Origin: Arthrobacter sp.
GTDB taxonomy: Bacteria > Actinomycetota > Actinomycetes > Actinomycetales > Micrococcaceae
Assembly (NCBI GenBank): GCA_031178585.1
Contig: JAPSIT010000049.1
Coordinates: forward strand, 1-5,915
Reading direction: 5' to 3'
Length of the DNA: 5,915 nucleotides
Shown: positions 1-5,076 of the stretch, in pieces
Layout: the number at the start of each line of letters is the position of its first letter
Position numbering within the stretch: the first letter of the stretch is position 1
Translations under genes and position numbers: made by a program
The notes under the pieces: generated by a model
Database searches by the model: none
Told to the model about the DNA's origin: nothing
What the model saw: the letters and a program-made list of their open reading frames with translations, nothing else

Positions 1-884
1 GCCAAATCCCCGCGGATGGTTTCGATCTCGGCTTCGTCCGGCTCCACGAGGGGCAAGCGGACAATCGAGTTGGGCAGGACTCCCTGCCATTTAAGAATTT
101 GTTTGGCCGCGACGGCACCCTGCACGCGGGTCATCGTTGCGCGCACCACGGGCTCGAGCTCGAAGTTGATCTTGCGCGCCGTTCCCAGGTCGTTGGCGTT
201 GACGGCGTCGATCAGCTCGCGGAAGCGGCGGGTGGCGACGTGCGTCGTCACGCCCACCAGGCCCACGGCGCCCAGGGCCATCCAGGGAAGGGTCAAACCG
301 TCATCCCCCGAGTAGAAGAGGAGGTCGGTCTCCGCCATGACGCGCGCGGCGGCGGTGAAGTCGGCCTTGGCGTCCTTGACGGCGACGATGTTCGGGTGCT
401 GGGCGAGCCGGATCATGGTCTCGGGTGCGATCTCGATGGAGGAGCGGCCCGGGATGTCGTAAAGCATGACGGGGACGTCGACGGCCGATGCGATGGTTTC
501 GAAGTGCGCGCGAACGCCGGCCTGGCTGGGCTTGTTGTAGTACGGCGTGACGAGCAGGAGGCCGTCGACGCCGAGTGCAGCGGCCTGCTGGGACAGGTGC
601 ACCGAGTGGGCAGTGTCATTGGTTCCGGTGCCGGCGATGATGGCGGCCCGGCCTCCGACCGCTTCCTTGACGGCGCGGAACATGCCCAGGTTTTCCTCGT
701 CGGTGAGGGTGGAGGTTTCACCGGTGGTGCCGGTGACCACCAGTCCATCGCAGCCGTCATCGACGAGCTTGCCGGCCAGCTCCGCGGCCTGCTGGTAGTC
801 CACTTTGCCGTCCTGGGTGAAGGGCGTGACCATTGCGGTCAGGAGGGTTCCAAGAGCAGGAATGTTCGCGGGAGTTTCAGCCAT
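1..884 (-). CDS. dapA: 4-hydroxy-tetrahydrodipicolinate synthase (DapA), 3' end cut by window edge
   Basis: Condenses pyruvate with aspartate-4-semialdehyde in the cytoplasm, the first committed step of diaminopimelate/lysine synthesis. The reading frame is open from an ATG at 884 to the left edge: 294 codons with no stop, so only a few C-terminal residues are probably missing (family about 290-305 aa). It is a TIM-barrel lyase of the NAL/DapA superfamily. Visible motifs are TGTTGE at residues 51-56 (the active-site threonines), TPYYNKPSQ at 113-121, YDIPGRSS at 142-149 (catalytic Tyr142 and substrate-binding Arg147), and VAVKDAK at 167-173, whose Lys170 is the expected Schiff-base lysine. 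All key residues are present, so it should be active. The start is set by the conserved N-terminus (LGTLLTAMVTPF); the ribosome binding site is weak (AGGG about 13 nt upstream). dapB lies 2.4 kb away, separated by unrelated genes. Confidence 0.96.
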   Translation of the reverse strand, partial: MAETPANIPALGTLLTAMVTPFTQDGKVDYQQAAELAGKLVDDGCDGLVVTGTTGETSTLTDEENLGMFRAVKEAVGGRAAIIAGTGTNDTAHSVHLSQQAAALGVDGLLLVTPYYNKPSQAGVRAHFETIASAVDVPVMLYDIPGRSSIEIAPETMIRLAQHPNIVAVKDAKADFTAAARVMAETDLLFYSGDDGLTLPWMALGAVGLVGVTTHVATRRFRELIDAVNANDLGTARKINFELEPVVRATMTRVQGAVAAKQILKWQGVLPNSIVRLPLVEPDEAEIETIRGDL

Positions 885-923
885 GGGAAAAACGTTACCC
901 TGTCACCGGCACGTTAGGACAAT

Positions 924-959
924 GGCGGGCGCGTGATGATGGTCAAAGTCGCGCCTGCC
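924..959. other. Inverted repeat between the DUF222-like ORF and dapA
   Basis: Arms GGCGGGCGCG (924-933) and CGCGCCTGCC (950-959) pair over 10 bp with one G-T wobble around a 16-nt loop. There is no T-tract on either side, so this is not a classical intrinsic terminator. It could end transcription of the upstream minus-strand ORF (stop at 974) or be a protein site over the dapA promoter, which it overlaps. The function is inferred; only the dyad is seen. Confidence 0.35.
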
Positions 960-964
960 GTCAA
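936..964 (-). promoter_or_regulatory. Candidate dapA promoter
   Basis: On the minus strand, TTGACG (959-964) and CATCAT (936-941) are separated by 17 bp, a fair match to a housekeeping -35/-10 pair. The transcript would have a leader of about 45 nt before the dapA ATG at 884. The -10 is only 4/6 to TATAAT and the site overlaps an inverted repeat, so this is tentative. Confidence 0.28.
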
Positions 965-973
965 GCGCGGCGG

Positions 974-1366
974 TCATACATGGCGTGGGCCGCCGGGAGC
1001 CTCACGGGAATCATTTCCGGCGCAGTACCGGCCTACAGCGGCTTCTCTCAGTGACTCTGCCCAGGCCGCCAGACGCTGGGCAGCCCGGACGTAATGGAAC
1101 AGCTCCGTCGGCGTCAGCGCATCGAGGTCGGTCTCGGACAGGCGGCGCGCCAGCTCTCCCCCTGGCGCCTGCGCAGAAAGCGGCGTGCCCTCCCGCTCCC
1201 ATTGCACATCCTCTGCCGGCTCTCCGGAGACAAGCTGTCGGAAGAGGTAGTCCACGACTCCCGGACTCAAGGCCCTCAGCGGACCATCGGTGCCGCTTTT
1301 CTTCCCCGGCCCGCGGCTGCCCGGCTGATGGTGGCTTGAGGAGTAATCGCCGAAAGGATGAACCAT
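974..1366 (-). CDS. Short DUF222-like protein, probable remnant of a 13E12-type HNH endonuclease
   Basis: Encodes 130 aa. Residues 82-114 (LDALTPTELF, then RAAQRLAAWAESLREAAV) resemble the helical start of the DUF222 domain found in actinobacterial 13E12-type HNH endonucleases. Those are usually several hundred residues long and end in an HNH nuclease domain. Here the frame stops soon after the first DUF222 helices. Only 89 bp remain before dapA, too little for the rest of the gene, and I see no HNH motif in another frame. The first 30 residues are polar and low in complexity. There is no ribosome binding site before the ATG at 1366, but a promoter and SOS box lie directly upstream with the -10 ending 6 nt from the ATG, which suits a leaderless transcript. 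It may be a 3'-truncated relic that kept its control region, or a genuine small SOS-induced protein. The family assignment is by eye and moderately sure. Confidence 0.5.
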   Translation of the reverse strand: MVHPFGDYSSSHHQPGSRGPGKKSGTDGPLRALSPGVVDYLFRQLVSGEPAEDVQWEREGTPLSAQAPGGELARRLSETDLDALTPTELFHYVRAAQRLAAWAESLREAAVGRYCAGNDSREAPGGPRHV

Positions 1367-1372
1367 GCCGTC

Positions 1373-1401
1373 AGATTATTCGAATATATGTTCGAATGCA
1401 A
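1373..1401 (-). promoter_or_regulatory. LexA/SOS box inside a leaderless promoter for the DUF222-like ORF
   Basis: Positions 1378-1397 read ATTCGAATATATGTTCGAAT, which matches its reverse complement at 18 of 20 positions. On the minus strand the core is CGAACATATATTCG. The known mycobacterial/actinobacterial LexA consensus is CGAAC-N4-GTTCG, so there is one mismatch. A promoter fits around it on the minus strand: TTGCAT (1396-1401), a 17-bp spacer and TAATCT (1373-1378). The box therefore fills the spacer, an ideal repressor position. The -10 ends 6 nt before the ATG at 1366, so transcription should start at or next to the start codon. 13E12-family genes are LexA-regulated in Mycobacterium tuberculosis, which agrees with the gene downstream. 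The divergent gene at 1489 is about 90 bp away on the other side. Confidence 0.68.
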
Positions 1402-1470
1402 TAAGCGTCTTCCGCCATCTCCGGAACGACAAGCTGCTGTCCAGCTGAAGCACCTCGGCCGCACAGGTGA

Positions 1471-1487
1471 ATGTGAGACGATCACAT
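1471..1487 (+). promoter_or_regulatory. Perfect inverted repeat just upstream of the membrane acyltransferase-like gene
   Basis: ATGTGA-GACGA-TCACAT is a perfect 6-bp dyad with a 5-nt centre, ending one base before the ATG at 1489. It resembles a CRP/GlxR half-site pair (TGTGA...TCACA), but the spacer is 5 rather than 6, so a normal CRP-type site is doubtful. In mRNA it would form a small hairpin covering the only purine-rich stretch (GTGAGACGA) that could serve as ribosome binding site. It could be an operator for an unknown repressor or a translational control element. Confidence 0.4.
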
Positions 1488-1488
1488 C

Positions 1489-2724
1489 ATGACCTCGGGG
1501 AGCACGGCTGCATCGTCCAGAACATCGAAAAGCAAGGCAGCCTCCGCCCGCCTCTCAGGCATTGATGCCGCCCGAGGCCTCGCCCTCCTGGGGATGATGG
1601 CCACCCACCTGCTGCCGACGTTCGAAGCGGACGCCAATCTGACCCCCACATGGATCGGGCTGACGTTTTCAGGGCGGGCCGCAGCCCTCTTCGCAGTGCT
1701 GGCCGGCGTCGGTCTCGCGCTGTCCACGGGTAAGCAACACCCGCTGGAGGGCAGCGCCCTGGCTGCTGCCCGGCGGGGCATAGCCCTGCGCGCCCTGGTG
1801 ATTGCCGTCGTCGGACTGGCGCTGGGCGGCCTCGAGGTCAACGTCGCGGTGATCCTTGTGCACTATGCCGTGCTCTTCCTGTGCATCCTGCCGTTCCTCG
1901 GCCTGCGTCTCAAAGCCCTCTGCGCCTGGGCGGCCGGCTGGATTCTGGGTTCCCCCGTGCTGGCCTTCCTGCTGCGGCCCTGGCTGATGGCCGCGGAGCC
2001 CCCGCTGCAGCTTAACCACAACCCGGGGTGGGAGGACCTGACCACGCCCGGCCAGCTGCTGGGCGACCTGTTCCTGACCGGCTACTACCCGGTCCTGCAG
2101 TGGCTTTCGTATCTGCTGATCGGCCTGATCATCGGCCGCCTCTCCCTTACGGCACCGGGACTTCCGCTGCTGCTGCTGGCAGCGGGCACCGCCGTCGCTG
2201 CCTTCGCCAAGGTTCTGGGCACCGCGGCCATGGAAGCGTGGGGCGGCCGGGAGGCCCTGCAGGCAATACTGACCGACCCCAACTACCCGCTGGACAGCCT
2301 CCTGCAGGTGAATCTGGCCGGTGTCCGGCAGGAAGGGTCATGGTGGTGGCTGGCCGGCAGCGCCCCGCACTCAGGAACTACCCTCGATCTGCTGCATACC
2401 AGCGGTGTGGCTGCCGCCGTCGTCGGACTTTGCCTTCTGGTGGGCAAGCTCGGCGAATGGCTGGACCTGGACCTTTTGCTGCCCCTCCGCGGCGCAGGGG
2501 CCATGACCCTGACCCTGTACACCGTGCACGTCTGGGTGGTGGCGTCGTTCCACCTCAAACCCCTGCCGGAGGGCTGGACCGAGGACGGTATGTACTTCGC
2601 GCACGCTGCGCTCGCCGTGCTCATCGGCATGGCGTTCGTCATTTTGAAGCGGCGCGGCCCCCTCGAATGGCTCGGCCACGCCGCCAACCGGGTGGGACGG
2701 CAGGAGCCGGACGCGGTCCGCTGA
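1489..2724 (+). CDS. DUF418/DUF1624-type membrane protein (heparan-alpha-glucosaminide N-acetyltransferase-like)
   Basis: Encodes 411 aa, an integral membrane protein with about ten hydrophobic segments (roughly residues 27-45, 61-79, 97-115, 118-137, 141-163, 197-218, 224-243, 302-320, 336-355 and 370-386). After a Ser/Ala-rich cytoplasmic start comes the family hallmark at residues 21-40: Arg21, GIDAARGLALLG and His40, as in the DUF1624/HGSNAT-like acyltransferase group. Residues 341-350 (LTLYTVHVWV) and the tail RRGPLEWLGH (388-397) are typical of the DUF418 C-terminus. Such proteins are thought to move acyl groups across the membrane onto envelope sugars, but the substrate cannot be read from the sequence. 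The frame is complete. No strong ribosome binding site is visible; the start is supported by lying just upstream of the conserved N-terminal motif. The gene stands alone, divergent from the DUF222-like ORF and convergent with the dapB unit. Confidence 0.85.
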   Translation: MTSGSTAASSRTSKSKAASARLSGIDAARGLALLGMMATHLLPTFEADANLTPTWIGLTFSGRAAALFAVLAGVGLALSTGKQHPLEGSALAAARRGIALRALVIAVVGLALGGLEVNVAVILVHYAVLFLCILPFLGLRLKALCAWAAGWILGSPVLAFLLRPWLMAAEPPLQLNHNPGWEDLTTPGQLLGDLFLTGYYPVLQWLSYLLIGLIIGRLSLTAPGLPLLLLAAGTAVAAFAKVLGTAAMEAWGGREALQAILTDPNYPLDSLLQVNLAGVRQEGSWWWLAGSAPHSGTTLDLLHTSGVAAAVVGLCLLVGKLGEWLDLDLLLPLRGAGAMTLTLYTVHVWVVASFHLKPLPEGWTEDGMYFAHAALAVLIGMAFVILKRRGPLEWLGHAANRVGRQEPDAVR

Positions 2725-2725
2725 G

Positions 2726-2752
2726 GGCGCTGCACTTATGTGCGGCAGCGCT
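2726..2752. terminator. Shared bidirectional hairpin terminator
   Basis: GCGCTGC (2727-2733) and GCAGCGC (2745-2751) form a perfect 7-bp stem, extended by a G-T pair, around an 11-nt loop that can also close partly (CAC/GTG). It starts 2 bp after the stop of the plus-strand gene and lies 9 bp beyond the stop of the convergent minus-strand gene, so one hairpin can serve both. It has no T-tract, as is common in high-GC actinobacteria. Confidence 0.6.
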
Positions 2753-2760
2753 AGGTGCGG

Positions 2761-3249
2761 TTACCGCGCGAGTGCGCCGTTGGAGGCACGGAACAGCCGC
2801 ACGGCGTCCCGCATGGCAGAACGCGCGCGCTTGCGGTCCCCTGCTGCGTCGTAGGCGCAGCTGAGCCGGAACCAGGAGCGCCAGTCATCCGGGGCCGCTT
2901 CGGTCTCGGCGCGGTACTTCTCGAACTCCTCGTCCGCGGCGGCGCGGACAATCCTTCCCGCCGGGGTGCGGGGCAGGTTGTCCACCGGGAGGCCGCCTTC
3001 GGCCTCAAGAACCTTCGCCATTTGTTCGGTGCGGGCACCAAACAGCAGCTCGCGGATCAGTGCCCAGGCGCCGATCACCGGAAGGACGAGATAGGCCCCC
3101 CCGATGGCGCGCGCCACCGGTTCAGGATCCGTCAGCAGGAGGACAGAGCGCTGGAATGACACGACCAAATAGAACACAAGCAGGAGCGTGACCGCACCCA
3201 CCCAGATTTTGGTGCGGTTCTGCTTCAGCCGGCCAAAAAAGCGATTCAT
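2761..3249 (-). CDS. Small membrane protein with TPR-like C-terminus, cotranscribed with dapB
   Basis: Encodes 162 aa. A short basic N-terminus (MNRFFGRLKQNRTK) is followed by two hydrophobic segments at about residues 16-37 and 48-68, then a soluble tail. Residues 119-153 (APDDWRSWFRLS, then AYDAAGDRKRARSAM) have the pattern of one tetratricopeptide repeat: W and L at the helix-A positions, then AYDAAGD and a helix B. The start lies 5 bp after the dapB stop, with an AGGG ribosome binding site formed by the dapB stop region, so translation is probably coupled. By recollection, a protein of this type follows dapB in Arthrobacter relatives. Its function is unknown; a scaffold at the membrane is a reasonable guess from TPR architecture. 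It is not an enzyme of the lysine pathway that I can recognise. Confidence 0.8.
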   Translation of the reverse strand: MNRFFGRLKQNRTKIWVGAVTLLLVFYLVVSFQRSVLLLTDPEPVARAIGGAYLVLPVIGAWALIRELLFGARTEQMAKVLEAEGGLPVDNLPRTPAGRIVRAAADEEFEKYRAETEAAPDDWRSWFRLSCAYDAAGDRKRARSAMRDAVRLFRASNGALAR

Positions 3250-3254
3250 GGTCC

Positions 3255-4013
3255 CTACAGCCCCAGGTCCAGATAGCCGTCCAGGCCGACCGTCAGTCCG
3301 GGGTGCCGGGCGACATTCCGTACGCCCAAAAGGACTCCCGGCATGAAGGAAGCGCGGTCAAAGGAATCGTGGCGGAAGGTGAGCTGTTCCCCCGGCCCCC
3401 CGAGCAGGACTTCCTGGTGCGCCACGAGGCCGCGAAGCCGGACACTGTGGACGCGCACCCCGTCGACGTCGCAGCCCCGGGCCCCCGCGAGCTCGCTGGT
3501 GGTTGCATCCGGGCTGGGATCGATGCCGGCATGTGCACGCTCCCCTGCGATGAGCTGGGCGGTACGAACCGCGGTGCCTGAGGGGGCATCCACCTTGTCG
3601 GGGTGATGGAGTTCGATGATTTCCACCGACTCGAAATACCTGGAGGCCTTGGCGGCAAAGGCGGAGGCCAGCACCGATCCGAGGGCAAAGTTCGGCGCAA
3701 TGAGGACGCCCACCTCCGGCTTGCCCGACAGCAGGGATTGCAGCTCCGCGAGCCTGCCGGCGTCCCAGCCCGTGGTCCCCACCACGGCGTGCATGCCGTG
3801 CTCGACGGCGAAGCGGACGTTCGCTTCCGTGCTCTCCGGCACCGTCAGGTCCACGACGATCCGGGCGCCCGAGCTGCGGAGCGTATCCAGCGAATCGCCC
3901 CGGCCCAGGGCGGCCACGAGCTTCATATCGGAAGCTGCTTCGACGGCCGTGACTGCTTCGGCGCCCATGCGCCCGTGCGCGCCCAGAACGGCGACGGGGA
4001 GTTGTTCGGTCAT
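3255..4013 (-). CDS. dapB: 4-hydroxy-tetrahydrodipicolinate reductase (DapB)
   Basis: NAD(P)H-dependent cytoplasmic reductase of the DapA product, the second committed step to diaminopimelate and lysine. It has 252 aa, normal for the actinobacterial enzyme (about 245-250). Motifs are AVLGAHGRMG (residues 8-17, nucleotide-binding loop), VVDLTVPES (53-61), GTTGW (79-83), APNFALGS (106-113) and the family signature ELHHPDKVDAPSGTA (134-148). The last holds His136 and Lys140, matching the catalytic pair, and the SGT substrate loop. GGPGEQLTFRHDSFDR (205-220) and the GL ending are also typical. The frame runs back to an ATG at 4079, but those 22 extra residues are Arg/Pro-rich and unlike the family. 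The ATG at 4013 puts the Rossmann strand at residue 6 and has AGGG 7-10 nt upstream. It is first in a two-gene unit with the TPR-like membrane protein. Confidence 0.96.
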   Translation of the reverse strand: MTEQLPVAVLGAHGRMGAEAVTAVEAASDMKLVAALGRGDSLDTLRSSGARIVVDLTVPESTEANVRFAVEHGMHAVVGTTGWDAGRLAELQSLLSGKPEVGVLIAPNFALGSVLASAFAAKASRYFESVEIIELHHPDKVDAPSGTAVRTAQLIAGERAHAGIDPSPDATTSELAGARGCDVDGVRVHSVRLRGLVAHQEVLLGGPGEQLTFRHDSFDRASFMPGVLLGVRNVARHPGLTVGLDGYLDLGL

Positions 4014-4020
4014 GGCTTCA

Positions 4021-4026
4021 ACCCTA
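4021..4026 (-). promoter_or_regulatory. Candidate dapB -10 box, possibly leaderless
   Basis: On the minus strand TAGGGT (4021-4026) fits the TANNNT form of actinobacterial -10 boxes and ends 7 nt before the dapB ATG at 4013. Transcription could therefore begin on the start codon. A poor -35 (TTCCAC, 4046-4051) is 19 bp away. The same AGGG could instead be the ribosome binding site of a longer transcript, so the call is weak. Confidence 0.25.
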
Positions 4027-4130
4027 CCTTTTGCCCGGCCTGACAGTGGAACCGGGGTGCGCGTTACCGCCCTGTGCATGACCGCCGCGGCTGAAGGCCT
4101 ACGGCGGGGAAGACGGGGAGGGAACGGCGT

Positions 4131-4157
4131 ATGAGAAGACTCTCAGACGAGTCTCAT
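4131..4157. promoter_or_regulatory. Dyad in the divergent region between dapB and the small plus-strand gene
   Basis: AGACTC (4137-4142) and GAGTCT (4149-4154) pair perfectly around a 6-nt centre; outer ATGAG (4131-4135) and CTCAT (4153-4157) offer an alternative pairing. It lies in the 224-bp region between the divergent starts at 4013 and 4238. A tandem TTCACG-TTCACG follows at 4164-4175. No convincing -35/-10 pair was found for the plus-strand gene, so the dyad is a candidate operator or leader hairpin only. Confidence 0.35.
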
Positions 4158-4237
4158 TCATGCTTCACGTTCACGGCCCATGATGGAAGCACCCAGGGGG
4201 CAGGGACGGAGACCTAGACGAGCCGAAGGAGGCCTCA

Positions 4238-4540
4238 ATGCGTACGGGGATTCGCGGGCTGCATGAGTCATCAGCCCTGCAGGAATGGGAAACGGCCGCG
4301 CCGGAGCCGCTGGCATGCGTCCAGCTCGGCAACCCGCAACTGCGCCGGCAGATCGTGGACATCATCCTGGACGTGCTTTCGGATGCGGAACCTGTCCCCC
4401 CGGACGTCCGTGAGCGCATGTTGCAGCACCTGGCCGAAAATCCCGGGCACCCGGAGCGGGCCCTGCTGGACCACCTTCGGGACCCCGACCTCCGGACGGA
4501 TGCGGCTCCCTCAGGGATTCTCGAAACCGAGGATGTGTGA
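4238..4540 (+). CDS. Small protein of unknown function, paralogue of the convergent 107-aa protein
   Basis: Encodes 100 aa with a very strong ribosome binding site (AAGGAGG, 5 nt before the ATG). I do not recognise the family. It is soluble, acidic overall, and has no signal peptide or membrane segment. Residues 31-80 suggest three amphipathic helices: LRRQIVDIILDVLSDA (35-50), PDVRERMLQHLAENP (55-69) and HPERALLDHL (71-80). This block aligns with residues 53-101 of the convergent protein with about 26 identical positions in 48, sharing P-VR-R-L, E-PG-PE-ALL and H. The N-termini also share TGI-G (residues 3-7 here, 10-14 there), joined by linkers of different length. The gene overlaps its paralogue tail to tail by 30 bp. 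The last 20 residues have no counterpart and are partly encoded in the overlap. The strong ribosome binding site and conserved domain argue that it is a real gene. Confidence 0.72.
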   Translation: MRTGIRGLHESSALQEWETAAPEPLACVQLGNPQLRRQIVDIILDVLSDAEPVPPDVRERMLQHLAENPGHPERALLDHLRDPDLRTDAAPSGILETEDV

Positions 4541-4567
4541 GAGCAGGGCCTGCTCCGGGTTGCCCGG
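4443..4567. repeat. Long inverted repeat spanning the junction of the convergent paralogues
   Basis: The 25 bases at 4443-4467 and the reverse complement of 4542-4567 agree at 24 positions, with one indel and one substitution, separated by 74 bp. Both arms encode the conserved PG-PE-ALL block, one in each gene. A transcript from either strand that runs past the neighbour's stop could fold into a stem of about 25 bp, which may act as a mutual terminator. The similarity may simply reflect the duplication and the shared peptide. Confidence 0.6.
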
Positions 4568-4834
4568 ATACTCCATCAGCTGCCATAGAAGCCGCTGGCG
4601 GACCTCAGGGGACGTCGCCGCTCCGGAGACCACGTCTGCGATGACGTCCAGGACCTGACCGCGCAGGGACGGATCGCCCCGGACCCGCGTCGCAGGACGT
4701 CTGTCCCCGTCCGTTCCGCCGAACCCGTCCAGTCCTGCGGGGCGGGCCGCTCTTCCGATGTCCCGCCTGTGCAGTGGCATATCCTCCCGTGGTCCTTGGA
4801 TTCCGGTCTCCGAGCCTGAGTCCGCCGGTTCCAT
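4511..4834 (-). CDS. Small protein of unknown function, paralogue of the convergent 100-aa protein
   Basis: Encodes 107 aa. The frame is open further upstream to 5257, but the ATG at 4834 has a good ribosome binding site (AAAGGA, 7 nt before it). Sequence beyond it is Arg/Gly-rich and overlaps the MerR gene, so the short form is preferred. Residues 1-52 are polar and Gly/Arg/Asp-rich, probably disordered, with TGIQG at 10-14 matching TGIRG in the paralogue. Residues 53-104 carry the shared three-helix block: LRGQVLDVIADVVSGA, SPEVRQRLLWQLMEYP, then NPEQALLSHILGF. No enzyme or DNA-binding motif is recognised. It lies downstream of the MerR gene on the same strand, 242 bp away, so it could be reached by read-through or have its own promoter in that leader. 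A role as a small regulatory or adaptor protein is only a guess. Confidence 0.72.
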   Translation of the reverse strand: MEPADSGSETGIQGPREDMPLHRRDIGRAARPAGLDGFGGTDGDRRPATRVRGDPSLRGQVLDVIADVVSGAATSPEVRQRLLWQLMEYPGNPEQALLSHILGFENP

Positions 4835-4858
4835 TGGCCAATCCTTTCTGCTGCAGCT

Positions 4859-4914
4859 GGCAGTGCACCCCTCCGCACACTGCCCTGAGACCGGCCCGGG
4901 CAGGAGTCCGGGCC
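4859..4914 (-). promoter_or_regulatory. Structured leader of the 107-aa gene: two tandem hairpins
   Basis: Two perfect 7-bp stems lie within 80 nt of the ATG at 4834. One pairs GGCAGTG (4859-4865) with CACTGCC (4878-4884) around a 12-nt loop that, on the transcript strand, shows GGAGGGG. The other pairs GGCCCGG (4893-4899) with CCGGGCC (4908-4914) around 8 nt. No T-tract follows. They may be a terminator for MerR transcripts, a leader controlling translation, or chance in GC-rich DNA. No known riboswitch class is recognised. Confidence 0.35.
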
Positions 4915-5011
4915 ACATCCGGAGCAGCCTGCCGCCGTTTTCCGCGGCCGCCGGCTCCTCCCGACGACTGTCATCGTGCCGCACATCAGCTACAGAAAGC
5001 CGGAGCCCGGA

Positions 5012-5061
5012 CCCCCTTTCCTGACCCCCCTGCTGTTCCCCCCAACCGCGCTGCTCCCCCC
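5012..5061 (-). repeat. Four G-tracts with an imperfect 18-bp-period direct repeat
   Basis: On the minus strand there are runs of six, six, six and five G (plus-strand C-runs at 5056-5061, 5038-5043, 5025-5030 and 5012-5016), separated by 12, 7 and 8 nt. This could form a G-quadruplex. Two runs sit in a 14-bp direct repeat, TTGGGGGGAGCAGC and TTGGGGGGAACAGC (5050-5063 and 5032-5045), offset by 18 bp. The element starts 15 bp after the MerR stop, between that gene and the 107-aa gene. Confidence 0.5.
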
Positions 5062-5076
5062 AAGGATGTTCCTGCC

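Noticed and set aside
885..900. Short GGG...CCC dyad with AACGTT core before dapA
   Set aside because: Only 3 bp of GC pairing around an A/T-rich core; too weak to call an operator.
99..917. Long open frame on the plus strand, 272 codons
   Set aside because: It lies antisense to dapA, whose protein matches the family throughout. The plus-strand product is Gly/Val/Asp-rich with no family resemblance.
2028..2864. Plus-strand frame of 278 codons overlapping the membrane protein gene
   Set aside because: Arg/Pro/Gly-rich out-of-frame shadow of the DUF418-type gene, with no domain and no ribosome binding site.
4014..4079. 22-residue N-terminal extension of DapB
   Set aside because: DapB proteins start a few residues before the Rossmann motif; the extension is basic and Pro-rich, and the ATG at 4013 fits the family.
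4120..4157. GGGAAC as an ECF sigma -35 box for the 100-aa gene
   Set aside because: No matching -10 (GTT or GTC type) lies at the required spacing of about 16-19 bp.
5017..5071. GGAAC motifs on the minus strand as SigH/SigR-type promoters for the 107-aa gene
   Set aside because: The nearest GTT/GTC lies about 21 bp away, too far for the known consensus.
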